Assembly: GCA_028691385.1 (NCBI GenBank)
Contig: JAQUZL010000003.1
Location: 1 to 40,920, forward strand
Direction of reading: 5' to 3'
DNA: 40,920 nucleotides
From: Oscillospiraceae bacterium
GTDB lineage: Bacteria > Bacillota > Clostridia > Oscillospirales > Oscillospiraceae
Part shown: positions 31,922 through 40,417 of the stretch, piece after piece
How positions within the stretch are numbered: the stretch's first letter is position 1
Layout of the letters: the number at the start of each line of letters is the position of its first letter
The notes under the pieces: generated by a model
The model's input: the letters and a program-made list of their open reading frames with translations, nothing else
The model's database searches: none
What the model was told of the DNA's origin: nothing
Position numbers and translations under genes: made by a program

Positions 31922-32875
31922 TTACTCGTCACAACGGAAGCACGAAACAAAGTGATTCGGTTCGACCTCTTTGAGCGTGGGATCGCACTGGCGGCAATGG
32001 TCGGTTGCATAGCGGCAGCGGCTTGCAAACCGGCATTCTGCCGGCGGGTCGATGGGCGAGGTGATTTCTCCGCGCATTAAAATATGCTCCTTCCGGTCGT
32101 GGAGACTGGGCACCGGAATGGCTGAGAGCAGCGCCTGGGTATAGGGGTGAATCGGGTTGTGGAAGAGCACCTCGGCCGGCGCTTTTTCCACGACCTGCCC
32201 CAGATACATGACCATGATGTCGTCGGAAATGTGATAGACAACGCTGAGGTCATGGGTGATGAACAGATAGGTCAGGTGATATTGCGCCTGCAGCTCCTGC
32301 ATCAAATTGAGAATCTGCGCCTGAATGGACACGTCCAGCGCGGAAACCGGCTCGTCGCAGACGATGAACTTGGGGTTCAGCGCCAGCGCACGCGCCACGC
32401 CGATGCGCTGGCGGCGGCCGCCGTCCAGCTCGTGGGGATAGGCGTTATACAGCCGCCGGGCAAGGCCGACCGTATCCATCAGTTCGGCCACTTTTTTCTC
32501 GCGGCTTGCTTTGTCCGGACACAGCTGATACAGCCGCAGCGGCTCTTCGATGGTTTGGCTGATGGTCATGCGGGGATTGAGCGACGAAAACGGATCCTGA
32601 AAGATCATCTGCATCTCCCGACGCTTTTTCCAAAGCTGCTGACGGCTCAACGCGCTGACGTTTTCACCATCAAAGAAAATTTTTCCGTCCGTTGGCTCCT
32701 GCAGGCGGATGAGGGTGCGGCCGAGGGTGGACTTGCCGCAGCCGGACTCCCCGACAACGCCAAGGGTTTTGCCCGCTTCGATGGTGAAGCTGACGTCGTC
32801 CACGGCGTGCACAACGCCCTTGGCGGCCTTGAAGTACTTTTTCAGGTGCTCCACGCGAATCAGTTCGTTAGACAT
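31922..32875 (-). CDS. oppF: Oligopeptide/dipeptide ABC transporter ATPase (OppF/DppF type)
   Basis: A 317-aa ATPase: Walker A GESGCGKST, Q-loop MIFQDPFSSLNPR, Walker B FIVCDEPVSALD, switch FITHDLSV, and the C-terminal oligopeptide-transporter extension with a four-cysteine cluster (CRFASRCRYATDHCRQCDP). The signature reads LDGGRRQRIG rather than LSGGQ; this variant is known to me from clostridial OppF proteins. The frame extends to 33010, but the family start is the ATG at 32875, overlapping the oppD stop by 8 nt. It works with OppD to power import. Confidence 0.92.
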   Translation of the reverse strand: MSNELIRVEHLKKYFKAAKGVVHAVDDVSFTIEAGKTLGVVGESGCGKSTLGRTLIRLQEPTDGKIFFDGENVSALSRQQLWKKRREMQMIFQDPFSSLNPRMTISQTIEEPLRLYQLCPDKASREKKVAELMDTVGLARRLYNAYPHELDGGRRQRIGVARALALNPKFIVCDEPVSALDVSIQAQILNLMQELQAQYHLTYLFITHDLSVVYHISDDIMVMYLGQVVEKAPAEVLFHNPIHPYTQALLSAIPVPSLHDRKEHILMRGEITSPIDPPAECRFASRCRYATDHCRQCDPTLKEVEPNHFVSCFRCDE

Positions 32876-33881
32876 CGTGCAAAACGCCCCCTTCCTGAAT
32901 GTTCTGCTCGTTGTACAGGTGGCAGGCAACACAGTGCTCCGGGGTTCTGTGCACCAGCGCCGGCGGCGACTGGAAGCAGCGCGCGGTGGCATAATCACAG
33001 CGGTCGGCAAAGGCGCAGCCGGCAGGCAGATTGCTGGGATCCGGCATCAGCCCCTTGATGGGCTTGAGCTTTGCGCCGCGGTCATTCATGTTGGGCAGGG
33101 AATTGAACAGCCCCTTGGTATAGGGGTGCAGGGTGTGGTCAAACACATCTTCGAGGGTGCCGTGCTCCACCACCTTGCCGGCATAGACCACGCTGACGCA
33201 GTCGCACACCTCGGCCACGATGCCAAGGTCGTGGGTGATCATCAGCATGGAGGTGTTATTTTTTTCCCGCAGCTTTTTCATCAGATCCAGCACCTGTGCC
33301 TGAATGGTGACGTCCAGCGCGGTGGTTGGCTCGTCCGCAATCAAAAGCTCCGGGTCGCAGGCCAGTGCCATGGCGATCACCACGCGCTGCTTCATGCCGC
33401 CGGAAAACTGATGAGGATAGGCCTTGCCGCGCTCTTTGGAGATGCCGACCAGCTCCAACATTTCTCCGGCCTTTTCGATGGCGCTCTTTCTGCCCAGATG
33501 CTCGTGGTTTTCGATGACCTCGGCAATCTGCATCTCCACGGTGAGCACCGGGTTCAGCGACGTCATCGGATCCTGAAAAATCATGGACGCCGTTTTGCCG
33601 CGCACCTGCTGCAGCGCATTGGTAGTCATTTTCAGCACGTCTTTGCCCTGCAGGAAGATGCTGCCGCGGGTAATGACGCCCGGGGGCGTCTGAATCAGGT
33701 TCAAAATTGCAAGACCGGTGGTGGTTTTGCCGGCGCCGGTTTCGCCGACGAGACCCAGCGTCTGTCCCTGCTTGATTTGCAGGTTCAGCCCGTTGACGGC
33801 GTAAACGGTGCGGTCGTGGGTGCGAAATTCCACCGCAAGATCCTGAATGTCCAGTGCGTATTCGGTTTGCTTGTTTTCCAT
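32868..33881 (-). CDS. oppD: Oligopeptide/dipeptide ABC transporter ATPase (OppD/DppD type)
   Basis: A 337-aa ATPase: Walker [11 protein letters not shown]-loop [12 protein letters not shown], signature [16 protein letters not shown], Walker [13 protein letters not shown], switch MITHDLGIV, and a cysteine-rich tail ([14 protein letters not shown]). SGGM with [11 protein letters not shown] distinguishes OppD/DppD from OppF. AAGGAGG is 7 nt ahead of the ATG at 33881. It forms the nucleotide-binding pair with OppF and lies 13 bp after the permease gene. Confidence 0.93.
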   Translation of the reverse strand: MENKQTEYALDIQDLAVEFRTHDRTVYAVNGLNLQIKQGQTLGLVGETGAGKTTTGLAILNLIQTPPGVITRGSIFLQGKDVLKMTTNALQQVRGKTASMIFQDPMTSLNPVLTVEMQIAEVIENHEHLGRKSAIEKAGEMLELVGISKERGKAYPHQFSGGMKQRVVIAMALACDPELLIADEPTTALDVTIQAQVLDLMKKLREKNNTSMLMITHDLGIVAEVCDCVSVVYAGKVVEHGTLEDVFDHTLHPYTKGLFNSLPNMNDRGAKLKPIKGLMPDPSNLPAGCAFADRCDYATARCFQSPPALVHRTPEHCVACHLYNEQNIQEGGVLHDV

Positions 33882-33893
33882 CTCCGTGCCTCC

Positions 33894-34793
33894 TTATTTC
33901 AGCCGCGGATCGAGCGCATCGCGCAGACCGTCGCCCAGCAGATTGAGCGCCAGAATGGTCAGCATGATGCAGATACCGGGAATGCAGGCCAGATAGCCGC
34001 TGTCACGAATGAAGTTTCTGCCGCCGGAGAGCAGCGCGCCCCATTCCGGACGCGGCGCAACCACGCCAAGCCCCAAAAAGCTGAGCGCCGCCGTGTTGGA
34101 GATCGTGGCGGCAATCCGCAGAGTGGTCTGGACAATGATCGGACCCATGCAGTTGGGCAGAATATAGTGGAAAATGGTGCCGCCGGTTTTCACGCCGATG
34201 GCCTTGGCCGCTTCCACATATTCCATGTCCCGCACGGTGAGCACAGCGCTGCGCACGATTCGCGCGAAGGTTGGAACAGAGGAGATGGCCAGTGCGATGA
34301 CAAGATTTGTGATGCTTGAGCCGAGCGCCGCCACAATAACAATAGCCATGAGCATCATGGGAACGGCGAGAAACACGTCGCAAACACGCATGATGACGTT
34401 GTCCGCCGCGCCGCCGAAAAATCCGGCGACCGCGCCCAGAATACCGCCAACAAACAGGCCGAAGGCGACGGCGATAAAGCTGATAGAGAGAGATACCCGG
34501 CTGCCGTGCACCACGCGCGCGAGCAGGTCGCGGCCGAATTCATCCGTGCCAAACCAGTGCTGCACAGACGGCCATTGCAGCCGTTCGGCGATGTTCTGCT
34601 TGACACAGGTAGCCTGATAGTTGAACAGCACATCGGCAAAGATGGCCAAAAGAACCAGAACGATCAGAAAAATCAGTCCGACCAGTGCGGCCTTGTTTTG
34701 GCACAGGCGGCGGAAGGTTTCCTTCAGCTGGCTGGTTTTCTGCGCGGCGGAAAAATCGGACGCGGAGGAAGTTTTGGGTTCAGATGATTTCAT
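33894..34793 (-). CDS. oppC: Oligopeptide/dipeptide ABC permease (OppC/DppC type)
   Basis: A 299-aa permease with an N-terminal OppC-type helix (ALVGLIFLIVLVLLAIFADVL), a GTDEFGRDLLARVVHGSRVSL segment split in this description as GTDEFGRDLLARV then VHGSRVSL, and the EAA loop EYVEAAKAIGVKTGG with five to six membrane spans. GTDxxGRD is diagnostic for OppC/DppC. GGAGGAGC precedes the ATG by about 7 nt. It pairs with OppB as the transmembrane channel. Confidence 0.93.
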   Translation of the reverse strand: MKSSEPKTSSASDFSAAQKTSQLKETFRRLCQNKAALVGLIFLIVLVLLAIFADVLFNYQATCVKQNIAERLQWPSVQHWFGTDEFGRDLLARVVHGSRVSLSISFIAVAFGLFVGGILGAVAGFFGGAADNVIMRVCDVFLAVPMMLMAIVIVAALGSSITNLVIALAISSVPTFARIVRSAVLTVRDMEYVEAAKAIGVKTGGTIFHYILPNCMGPIIVQTTLRIAATISNTAALSFLGLGVVAPRPEWGALLSGGRNFIRDSGYLACIPGICIMLTILALNLLGDGLRDALDPRLK

Positions 34794-34808
34794 TTGTCAG
34801 CTCCTCCT

Positions 34809-35735
34809 TTATCGGTACATGGTACGCACGCGGGGATCAACCACGCCGTACAGCAGGTCTACCACCAGATTGACCACCGAGAAACAGACGGTCATCAGAA
34901 GAATACAGCCCATGACAAGGGGGGTATCGCGCGCGTTAATGGCCAGAATCATCAGTCGGCCGACGCCCGGCCAGGCAAAGACCGTTTCCGTCAACACCGA
35001 ACCGCCCAGCATCTGGCCGATTTCCAGACCGATGACCGTGATGGTGGGCAGCATGCCGTTGCGGAACGCATGACGCATGATAATGGTGGTTTTGGAAAGC
35101 CCCTTTGCATAGGCGGTGCGGATGTAGTCCTGGCGCAGTGTTTCCACCATGGAAGAACGCGTTGTCCGCGAGATGGAGGCCATGTTCATAAAGCCGAGGG
35201 AAATGGCGGGCAGGATGATGCTCTTCCACGAATCCGCGCCATAGACCGGAAGCCAGCCGAGCTTCACCGAGAAAAGCATGATCAGCATCAGTGCCAGCCA
35301 GAAAATCGGCATGGACACGCCAATCAGGGCGACAATCATGCTGACATTGTCCACCCAGGTGTTCTGCTTCACTGCGGCGATGATGCCCAGCGGCAGCGCC
35401 AGCACCAGCGACATAATTGCCGCAACCAGCGTCAGCTTGATGGTATAGGGAAAGCGCGCCATAATCTCCGTGGTAACGGAGCTGCCGGAGCTGTAGGATG
35501 TGCCGAGGTCGCCGTGGAGCAGATCACCCAGATACCGGACATACTGGACAAGCAGCGGCTGGTCAAGCCCCATTTCATGCTCCAAGGTTGCAATCTGCTC
35601 TGCTGTTGCGTTCTCGCCCAGAATGATCTGCGCGGGGTTGCCGGGCGCCAGATGCATGATGAAAAATACCAGCAGTGTGACGCCGAGGATGACCGGGATC
35701 ATGTAGGCAATGCGTTTGGCGATGTATTTGCCCAT
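34809..35735 (-). CDS. oppB: Oligopeptide/dipeptide ABC permease (OppB/DppB type)
   Basis: A 308-aa permease starting MGKYIAKRIAYMIPVILGV, with PGNPAQIILG, LGTSYSSGSSVTTEI, the EAA loop DYIRTAYAKGLSKTTI and a final VDLLYGVVDPRVR, all typical of OppB/DppB. The ATG at 35753 lies just upstream, but AAAGGAG falls inside that extension, 8 nt from ATG 35735, which is therefore chosen. It is separated from oppA by about 97 bp with a hairpin. Confidence 0.93.
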   Translation of the reverse strand: MGKYIAKRIAYMIPVILGVTLLVFFIMHLAPGNPAQIILGENATAEQIATLEHEMGLDQPLLVQYVRYLGDLLHGDLGTSYSSGSSVTTEIMARFPYTIKLTLVAAIMSLVLALPLGIIAAVKQNTWVDNVSMIVALIGVSMPIFWLALMLIMLFSVKLGWLPVYGADSWKSIILPAISLGFMNMASISRTTRSSMVETLRQDYIRTAYAKGLSKTTIIMRHAFRNGMLPTITVIGLEIGQMLGGSVLTETVFAWPGVGRLMILAINARDTPLVMGCILLMTVCFSVVNLVVDLLYGVVDPRVRTMYR

Positions 35736-35769
35736 CACTTGTTCTCCTTTCACACAATTGTGCGTTTTA

Positions 35770-35806
35770 AGGGAAAGTCCCGACCCCAGGTTGAGGTCGG
35801 GACTAC
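35770..35806 (-). terminator. Leaky hairpin between oppA and oppB
   Basis: AGTCCCGACC (35776-35785) and GGTCGGGACT (35795-35804), 10 bp perfect, 9-nt loop. On the minus strand it is followed by TTCCCTTAAAA, a weak U-tract. In such operons a hairpin here commonly gives more binding protein than permease by partial termination or 3'-end protection. Confidence 0.65.
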
Positions 35807-35832
35807 CGCAATATCTTTAATTTGGCAGATTT

Positions 35833-37422
35833 TTAGTTCCAGCGCATGGCGCTGAAGTCAACATAGCCGGTGGCGCTGCAGACAACGTTCTGCAGATCTG
35901 CGCTGTGAGCGCGGAAGTAGTTGACCTGATAAATCGGGACAAACGGGCACATATCATTGACGGTTGCAATAATGTTGGTGATTTCACCTGCGCGCTCCGC
36001 ATCATCCATGCAGACGTTGGCATGCTCGACCAGCACGTCCAGATCATCGTCAGCCATGCAGGCCGGCGTATAATCGCGGCGGGTAGAGTGGAAGCGCTGC
36101 ACATAGGTCAGGGCGTTGGACGGAGACCAGGAAACGATGGCGCTGGTGAGATCGGTGGTGGTCATGATGGCCTGATAGGAGGCGGAGTCCATCTCGTTGA
36201 TGGTCACATTGATGCCGATTTCGGCAAGCTCAGCCTGCATGATGGTGGCAATGGCCTTTTTGGTTTCGTTGCTGCACACGATGTCCAGCGTGACGGTGGA
36301 AGGATCGCCGCCCCAGGCTGCCAGATACTGCTTGGCCTTGTCCACATCGTAGCCGTAGCCGTTCTCATCGGTGGACTCGGCATAGCCCATGGAAACGCAG
36401 GAGTAGCTCGGCGTGCCGTAGCCGTTGAGCGCGCCCACCACGATATCATCGCGGTTGATGGCATAGCTGACGGCCTTGCGCAGGTTCTCGTCGGCAAACG
36501 GGGTGTTCACGCAGTTGAGGTACAGGAAGTAGTTCTCGACGCTCACGACCTGCTCCATGGCCAGGCCGTCGGTATTGGTCAGGCGGTCAATGTCGTTGGA
36601 AGCGACGGAGTAAACAAAGTCGACGTCGCCGGACTCCAGCGCCATGGTTCTCGTCGCACCCTCGGGGATGATGGAGAACTTCAGGTTCTGAATGGAGGCC
36701 TTGCGGTCCGCGTCAAAGTAGTCGTCGTTGGCGACAAAGCTGATGTAGTTGCCCTTGTTCCACTCGACCAGCTTGTACGGGCCGGTGCCGACCGGGTTGG
36801 CGCTGAAGTCGTTGCCGGAATCAATCAGGGATTTGGGCAGCATAAAGTTGAAATGATAGCCCAGGTTATAGAGCAGGTTCGGCGTGGGATCGGAGGTGAC
36901 AAGCTTGACGGTGTACGGATCAACCACCTCGACGGAGGCAATTGCACCGGTGTAGGTCGCGCTGCTGGGGAAAGACTGCGCGTAAGCAATGGTTGCGGCG
37001 ACGTCATCGGCGGTGAATTCTTCGCCGTTCTGGAACAGAACGCCCTGCTTCAGCTTGAAGGTCCACTCGGTGTCGCTGTCCTGGGTGAAGCTCTCGGCCA
37101 GATCGCAGACCGGCTGCAGGGTTTCCATGTCAATGCGGACAAGACCGTTATAGGTGAGCAGGTTCATCTGGACGCCCATCAGGGAGTCGTGCTCACAGGT
37201 GGACAGGTAATCCGGCTCATCGGTTAAGGCAACCGTCAGCGAATCCTTGCCGGATTCGGTCGTCGCAGCGGAACTCGAACCGGCGGAAGATGATGTATCG
37301 CCCGTGCTCGATGCCGGCTTGTTGGAGCTGCCGCAGCCGCTCAGCATACCGGCGGTCAGGATGATTGCAGAACAAAGTGCAACCCCTCTTTTTAAGATGC
37401 TGTCCATTTTCTTGCTTTTCAA
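35833..37422 (-). CDS. oppA: Peptide-binding lipoprotein (SBP family 5, OppA/DppA-like)
   Basis: About 529 aa. A lipoprotein signal with ILTAGMLSGCGSS (lipobox L-S-G-C), a Ser/Thr-rich linker, then an SBP_bac_5 domain: LAESFTQDSDTEWTFKLKQGVLFQNGEEFTADDV (given here only as a landmark near residues 95-130), NPVGTGPYKL, AVSYAINRDDIV and a C-terminal Y-F-R-A-H segment. It captures the substrate outside the membrane for OppBCDF. The start is uncertain: an in-frame ATG at 37443 and one at 37407 lack a ribosome site, while AGGAAG sits 9 nt before TTG 37422. The binding pocket cannot be read for substrate; peptide or peptide conjugate is likely. Confidence 0.9.
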   Translation of the reverse strand: MKSKKMDSILKRGVALCSAIILTAGMLSGCGSSNKPASSTGDTSSSAGSSSAATTESGKDSLTVALTDEPDYLSTCEHDSLMGVQMNLLTYNGLVRIDMETLQPVCDLAESFTQDSDTEWTFKLKQGVLFQNGEEFTADDVAATIAYAQSFPSSATYTGAIASVEVVDPYTVKLVTSDPTPNLLYNLGYHFNFMLPKSLIDSGNDFSANPVGTGPYKLVEWNKGNYISFVANDDYFDADRKASIQNLKFSIIPEGATRTMALESGDVDFVYSVASNDIDRLTNTDGLAMEQVVSVENYFLYLNCVNTPFADENLRKAVSYAINRDDIVVGALNGYGTPSYSCVSMGYAESTDENGYGYDVDKAKQYLAAWGGDPSTVTLDIVCSNETKKAIATIMQAELAEIGINVTINEMDSASYQAIMTTTDLTSAIVSWSPSNALTYVQRFHSTRRDYTPACMADDDLDVLVEHANVCMDDAERAGEITNIIATVNDMCPFVPIYQVNYFRAHSADLQNVVCSATGYVDFSAMRWN

Positions 37423-37559
37423 GTTTGGTCGCTTCCTTTCCATATCGTTGATTGGTGGTTTGTTCAACTGTTTCACGGTACGCTCCGCTACCAAAGCACC
37501 AGCAACTTTGCTGGAAATAGGAGAAAATACTTTGTGAAAGTTGTTTGAACTATGGTAGC

Positions 37560-37622
37560 ACTTTATGGTGATTTTATGATAATATATATTTTAGATAGCA
37601 TCATTCTATTTATGATATTAAA
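37560..37622. promoter_or_regulatory. AT-rich divergent control region between oppA and LysR genes
   Basis: An AT-rich stretch in otherwise GC-rich DNA, with three direct copies of TTTATG(G/A)T starting at about 37562, 37573 and 37609. LysR proteins typically bind such repeats between their gene and a divergent target. A weak -10 (TATGAT, 37611-37616) could serve the LysR gene; I see no strong promoter for oppA, which would fit activation. Confidence 0.45.
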
Positions 37623-37639
37623 CGAGTGAGGACAGAACC

Positions 37640-38590
37640 ATGACAAATAATCAGATTAAATATATGATAGAAGTTGCCCAGACCGGCTCTGTGAATCAGG
37701 CGGCGCGGAATCTCTTCCTTTCGCAGTCGGCGCTTTCTAACGCCATCATGAGCGTGGAGGAAGAGTTTGGGCATAAGATTTTTAACCGCAGCAACAAGGG
37801 CGTCACGCTGACCTCCTTTGGCAAACTGTTCATCGCCTATATCACACCGATTAACCGGCAGCTCAACCAGCTGTATTCCATGCGCGGCAATGCCAGCGCG
37901 GTGAACCTGCCGACGTTCACGGTGATCAGCAACGGCTTTTACTATCTCAGCGATATTGCCGCCGCGCTCGGCCGCCGCTATCAGGCGACGGGCATCCGCA
38001 TTTCCCTGATGGAGGACTATGGCGGCAACATGTTTGAGGCCATCTCCAATCATACGGCAAGCCTCGGCGTGGTGCGGCTTTGGAGCTGCTATCGCAACAC
38101 CAGCTTAGAACAGTATGCCGCCATGCGGCTGCTGTATCATCCGGTGGCGGTGATGCATGTGGGCGTGGACGTCAGCGATAAAAATCCCCTCTATCGGTAC
38201 GAGGGAAAAGATATTTTGCCCGAGCAGCTGACGCCGTATCCCATGATTTTGCATGAGAGCCTGGACTGCGGGCCGTATTCGGACATCCTGTACCGGCTGA
38301 ACCTGCCTGCGCCGCGCACGCGGTTTGTGGTGGATTCCCGCGCAGCGATGTATGAGCTGCTCGACACCACGGACGGGTACGTGCTCAATTCCCGGAACCT
38401 CAACGCCAGCAAAACGCCCTATGTGGACTCGCACAATCACCGGTGGCGCTTCATTCCGTTCCGGGAGTGCGCCGTTGAGTCGGAGATCGGGTGGTTGCTC
38501 CCGGAAAATGAGGTTCTTTCGCAGGTGGGAAAGGAATTTGTGTCCATGCTCAATGATTGTTTGCTTCATGATATAACGTTGGACTATTAA
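37640..38590 (+). CDS. LysR-family transcriptional regulator
   Basis: A 316-aa LTTR. The winged HTH is at residues 1-60: MIEVAQTGSVNQAARNLFLSQSALSNAI then FNRSNKGVTLTSFG. The effector domain (about 90-300) follows the usual two-lobed pattern. GAGTGAGGA lies about 8 nt before the ATG. It diverges from the opp-led cluster and is followed by a small membrane protein gene and an M20 hydrolase gene, so it probably controls both arms in response to the imported substrate or a product such as cysteine. Confidence 0.92.
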   Translation: MTNNQIKYMIEVAQTGSVNQAARNLFLSQSALSNAIMSVEEEFGHKIFNRSNKGVTLTSFGKLFIAYITPINRQLNQLYSMRGNASAVNLPTFTVISNGFYYLSDIAAALGRRYQATGIRISLMEDYGGNMFEAISNHTASLGVVRLWSCYRNTSLEQYAAMRLLYHPVAVMHVGVDVSDKNPLYRYEGKDILPEQLTPYPMILHESLDCGPYSDILYRLNLPAPRTRFVVDSRAAMYELLDTTDGYVLNSRNLNASKTPYVDSHNHRWRFIPFRECAVESEIGWLLPENEVLSQVGKEFVSMLNDCLLHDITLDY

Positions 38591-38648
38591 TATATATCGA
38601 TTATACATATATATAAAAATGCTGAAAAAATGAAAAAGTGGGACGCTG

Positions 38649-38678
38649 TTTGCAAGACACTGGCAAAAGTCTTGCAAA
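38649..38678. promoter_or_regulatory. 10-bp dyad (operator or hairpin) after the LysR gene
   Basis: TTTGCAAGAC (38649-38658) and GTCTTGCAAA (38669-38678), perfect, 10-nt centre. No T-run follows on the plus strand. It lies 42 nt before the 39-aa gene, so it could be an operator for the downstream pair or a hairpin that tunes read-through from the LysR gene. Confidence 0.5.
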
Positions 38679-38720
38679 TGGAAAATTTAAGAAATTTGGA
38701 TCGGAATGGGAGGCGGATTT

Positions 38721-38840
38721 GTGGAAGTCTTTGGAATCCCGCTGAATGGAAAAAACAGCATCCTTGATTTTGGACTGTGGATCGTGCTGGCCGTCTTGGT
38801 CTGCCTATGGGTGTGGCTTTTGTTTCGTCGCAAAAAATGA
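38721..38840 (+). CDS. Small single-span membrane protein (39 aa)
   Basis: Starts at GTG 38721 with GGGAGG 7 nt upstream; an in-frame ATG at 38706 has no ribosome site. The product has an N-terminal part MEVFGIPLNGKNSILDFG, a hydrophobic helix LWIVLAVLVCLWVWLLF and a positively charged end RRKK, suggesting a cytoplasmic C-terminus. No family recognised. It lies 61 bp before the M20 hydrolase gene and may modulate the importer or anchor a partner; both ideas are speculative. Confidence 0.6.
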   Translation: MEVFGIPLNGKNSILDFGLWIVLAVLVCLWVWLLFRRKK

Positions 38841-38901
38841 ATAGGTACAAAATAATTGATTCAAAAAGATAATATGGAAGAAAAAGGAGCGCGCTGCGAA
38901 G

Positions 38902-40245
38902 ATGGATCAAATTGAACAGAAAATATGTGCGCGGATCGACGCCCACCGCGATGAGATCATCGCCTTTGCCGACGATCTGTGGAATCATGCGGAGCTGGGC
39001 TTTCAGGAGCATCGGACGGCAGGGAAGTTTGCCGCGGTGATGAAGAGCCTTGGCCTGCGTACCGAGGAGCATCTGGCGGTGACAGGCGTCAAGAGCTACC
39101 TGAAAGCCCATGCCGACGGTCCCACGGTTTGTCTGATGGGGGAGTTTGACGGCCTGCCGATTCCCGCCAATGCGCACGCCAACCCGGAAACCGGCGCGGC
39201 GCACTGCTGCGGCCATCATGCGCAGACGGCAGGCGTTATGGGCGCGGCCATCGCACTGAGCGACCCTGAGATTGCAGCGGCGCTGCAGGGCAATGTGGTC
39301 TTTTTCGGCGTTCCGGCGGAGGAATATGTGGAAATTGAGCTGCGCAACCAAATGCGCGAGCAGGGACTTATCCGCTATGGCTGCGGCAAGTGTGAGCTGC
39401 TGCGCATCGGCGCAATGGACGACATTGACATCACGGTGGGTCATCATGCGGTGAGCGGCAAAAAATATTTGGTCGCCAACCGCTCCTGCAACGGATTTGT
39501 GACAAAAATGATTCGTTTCGAGGGGCGCGCCGCCCATGCGGCCGGTGAGCCGCAGCGCGGCGTGGACGCCATGAATGCGGCAGCGCTTGCCATCCATGCG
39601 GTGGATTTGCAGCGGGAAACCTTCCGCGATCAGGATACCATTCGCGTCCACGGCATGGTGACCAAGGGCGCGGATGCCTCCAACGTCATTGCCGACGATG
39701 TGCGCATGACCTATTCGGTGCGCGGCAAGACCATCGCGGCGTATATGGATGCGGCAAAGAAGGTCGACCGGTCGATGCGCGCGGGCGCTGTTGCCATGGG
39801 CTGCGGCGTGACCATTACCACGCTGCCGGGCAATCTGCCCATTGTGCCGGTGAAGGATGCCAGCGTGGTGGACTCGGCGCTGCATGAGATCTGCGGCGAT
39901 ACGCCGGTGACCTGCACGGGGCCGGATTTCCACTCCACCAGCTCCGGGGACTATGGCGACATCAGCTGCATGATTCCGCTGCTGCAGTTCAATTCCGGCG
40001 GCTTTTCCGGGGTGTTCCACAGCCCGGATGTGGATGTGGCAGATCCCTATGACGCCTATGTGATTCCCGCCAAGGTGTTTGCGCTCATTGCCTATAAGCT
40101 GCTGCGCAACGGCGGTGATCGCGCCAGGGCGATCATGGACAGCTTTGAGGCGGTGCTTACACGGCAGCAGTATCTGGAGCTGATGGAAAGCCAGCTGACG
40201 CAAGAGCGCATCGCGCCGCAGATGCTGCCCGTGCTGGACGATTGA
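38902..40245 (+). CDS. M20-family amidohydrolase (aminoacylase/AbgB-like)
   Basis: A 447-aa metal-dependent amidohydrolase. Landmarks: MGEFDGLPIP (80-89), metal-binding HCCGHH (Cys103/His105), the catalytic glutamate pair in GVPAEEYVE (Glu140/141), VGHHAVSG (His181/182), the dimerisation domain with FEGRAAHAAGEPQRGVDAM, and a late FHSTSSGDYGD. This is the AbgB/IAA-amino-acid hydrolase side of M20, which removes acyl or aryl groups from amino acids or cleaves dipeptides. AAGGAG lies 12 nt before the ATG, a long spacing. It could deacylate N-acyl cysteine conjugates or act on N-carbamoyl-cysteine, in keeping with the neighbours, but the substrate is unknown. Confidence 0.88.
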   Translation: MDQIEQKICARIDAHRDEIIAFADDLWNHAELGFQEHRTAGKFAAVMKSLGLRTEEHLAVTGVKSYLKAHADGPTVCLMGEFDGLPIPANAHANPETGAAHCCGHHAQTAGVMGAAIALSDPEIAAALQGNVVFFGVPAEEYVEIELRNQMREQGLIRYGCGKCELLRIGAMDDIDITVGHHAVSGKKYLVANRSCNGFVTKMIRFEGRAAHAAGEPQRGVDAMNAAALAIHAVDLQRETFRDQDTIRVHGMVTKGADASNVIADDVRMTYSVRGKTIAAYMDAAKKVDRSMRAGAVAMGCGVTITTLPGNLPIVPVKDASVVDSALHEICGDTPVTCTGPDFHSTSSGDYGDISCMIPLLQFNSGGFSGVFHSPDVDVADPYDAYVIPAKVFALIAYKLLRNGGDRARAIMDSFEAVLTRQQYLELMESQLTQERIAPQMLPVLDD

Positions 40246-40252
40246 AACCGTT

Positions 40253-40291
40253 AAAACCCGCCTGACCGTCCGGTCAGGCGGGTTTGTCTTA
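40253..40291 (+). terminator. Terminator after the M20 gene
   Basis: A perfect 14-bp stem, AAACCCGCCTGACC (40254-40267) and GGTCAGGCGGGTTT (40272-40285), with loop GTCC, followed by GTCTT. A strong intrinsic terminator 8 nt after the stop codon. Confidence 0.88.
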
Positions 40292-40355
40292 TCGCTTTCG
40301 CGAAGATGAACCACCGGCTATGCCGGTGAGGATTAAAATCTTTAGATACAAGAAA

Positions 40356-40411
40356 ACCTCCTTTTGCAAAAAATGCAGGGTTGCCGACTGCATTACAGAG
40401 CAAAAGGCGGT
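40356..40411 (+). promoter_or_regulatory. RBS-masking leader hairpin of tnpA
   Basis: ACCTCCTTTTGC (40356-40367) pairs with GCAAAAGGCGGT (40400-40411), one mismatch, and an inner stem ATGCAG/CTGCAT (40373-40378, 40388-40393) closes the loop. The 3' arm holds the AAGGCGG ribosome site of tnpA. This is the known IS200 scheme for keeping transposase translation low. Confidence 0.72.
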
Positions 40412-40417
40412 GTTGCC

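Noticed and set aside
35905-37227. 440-aa plus-strand open frame
   Set aside because: Mirror of oppA; valine/glycine/aspartate-rich with no domain. The SBP lipoprotein on the minus strand is certain.
38587-40314. 575-aa minus-strand open frame
   Set aside because: Antisense across the M20 hydrolase gene, whose metal-binding motifs prove the plus strand is coding.
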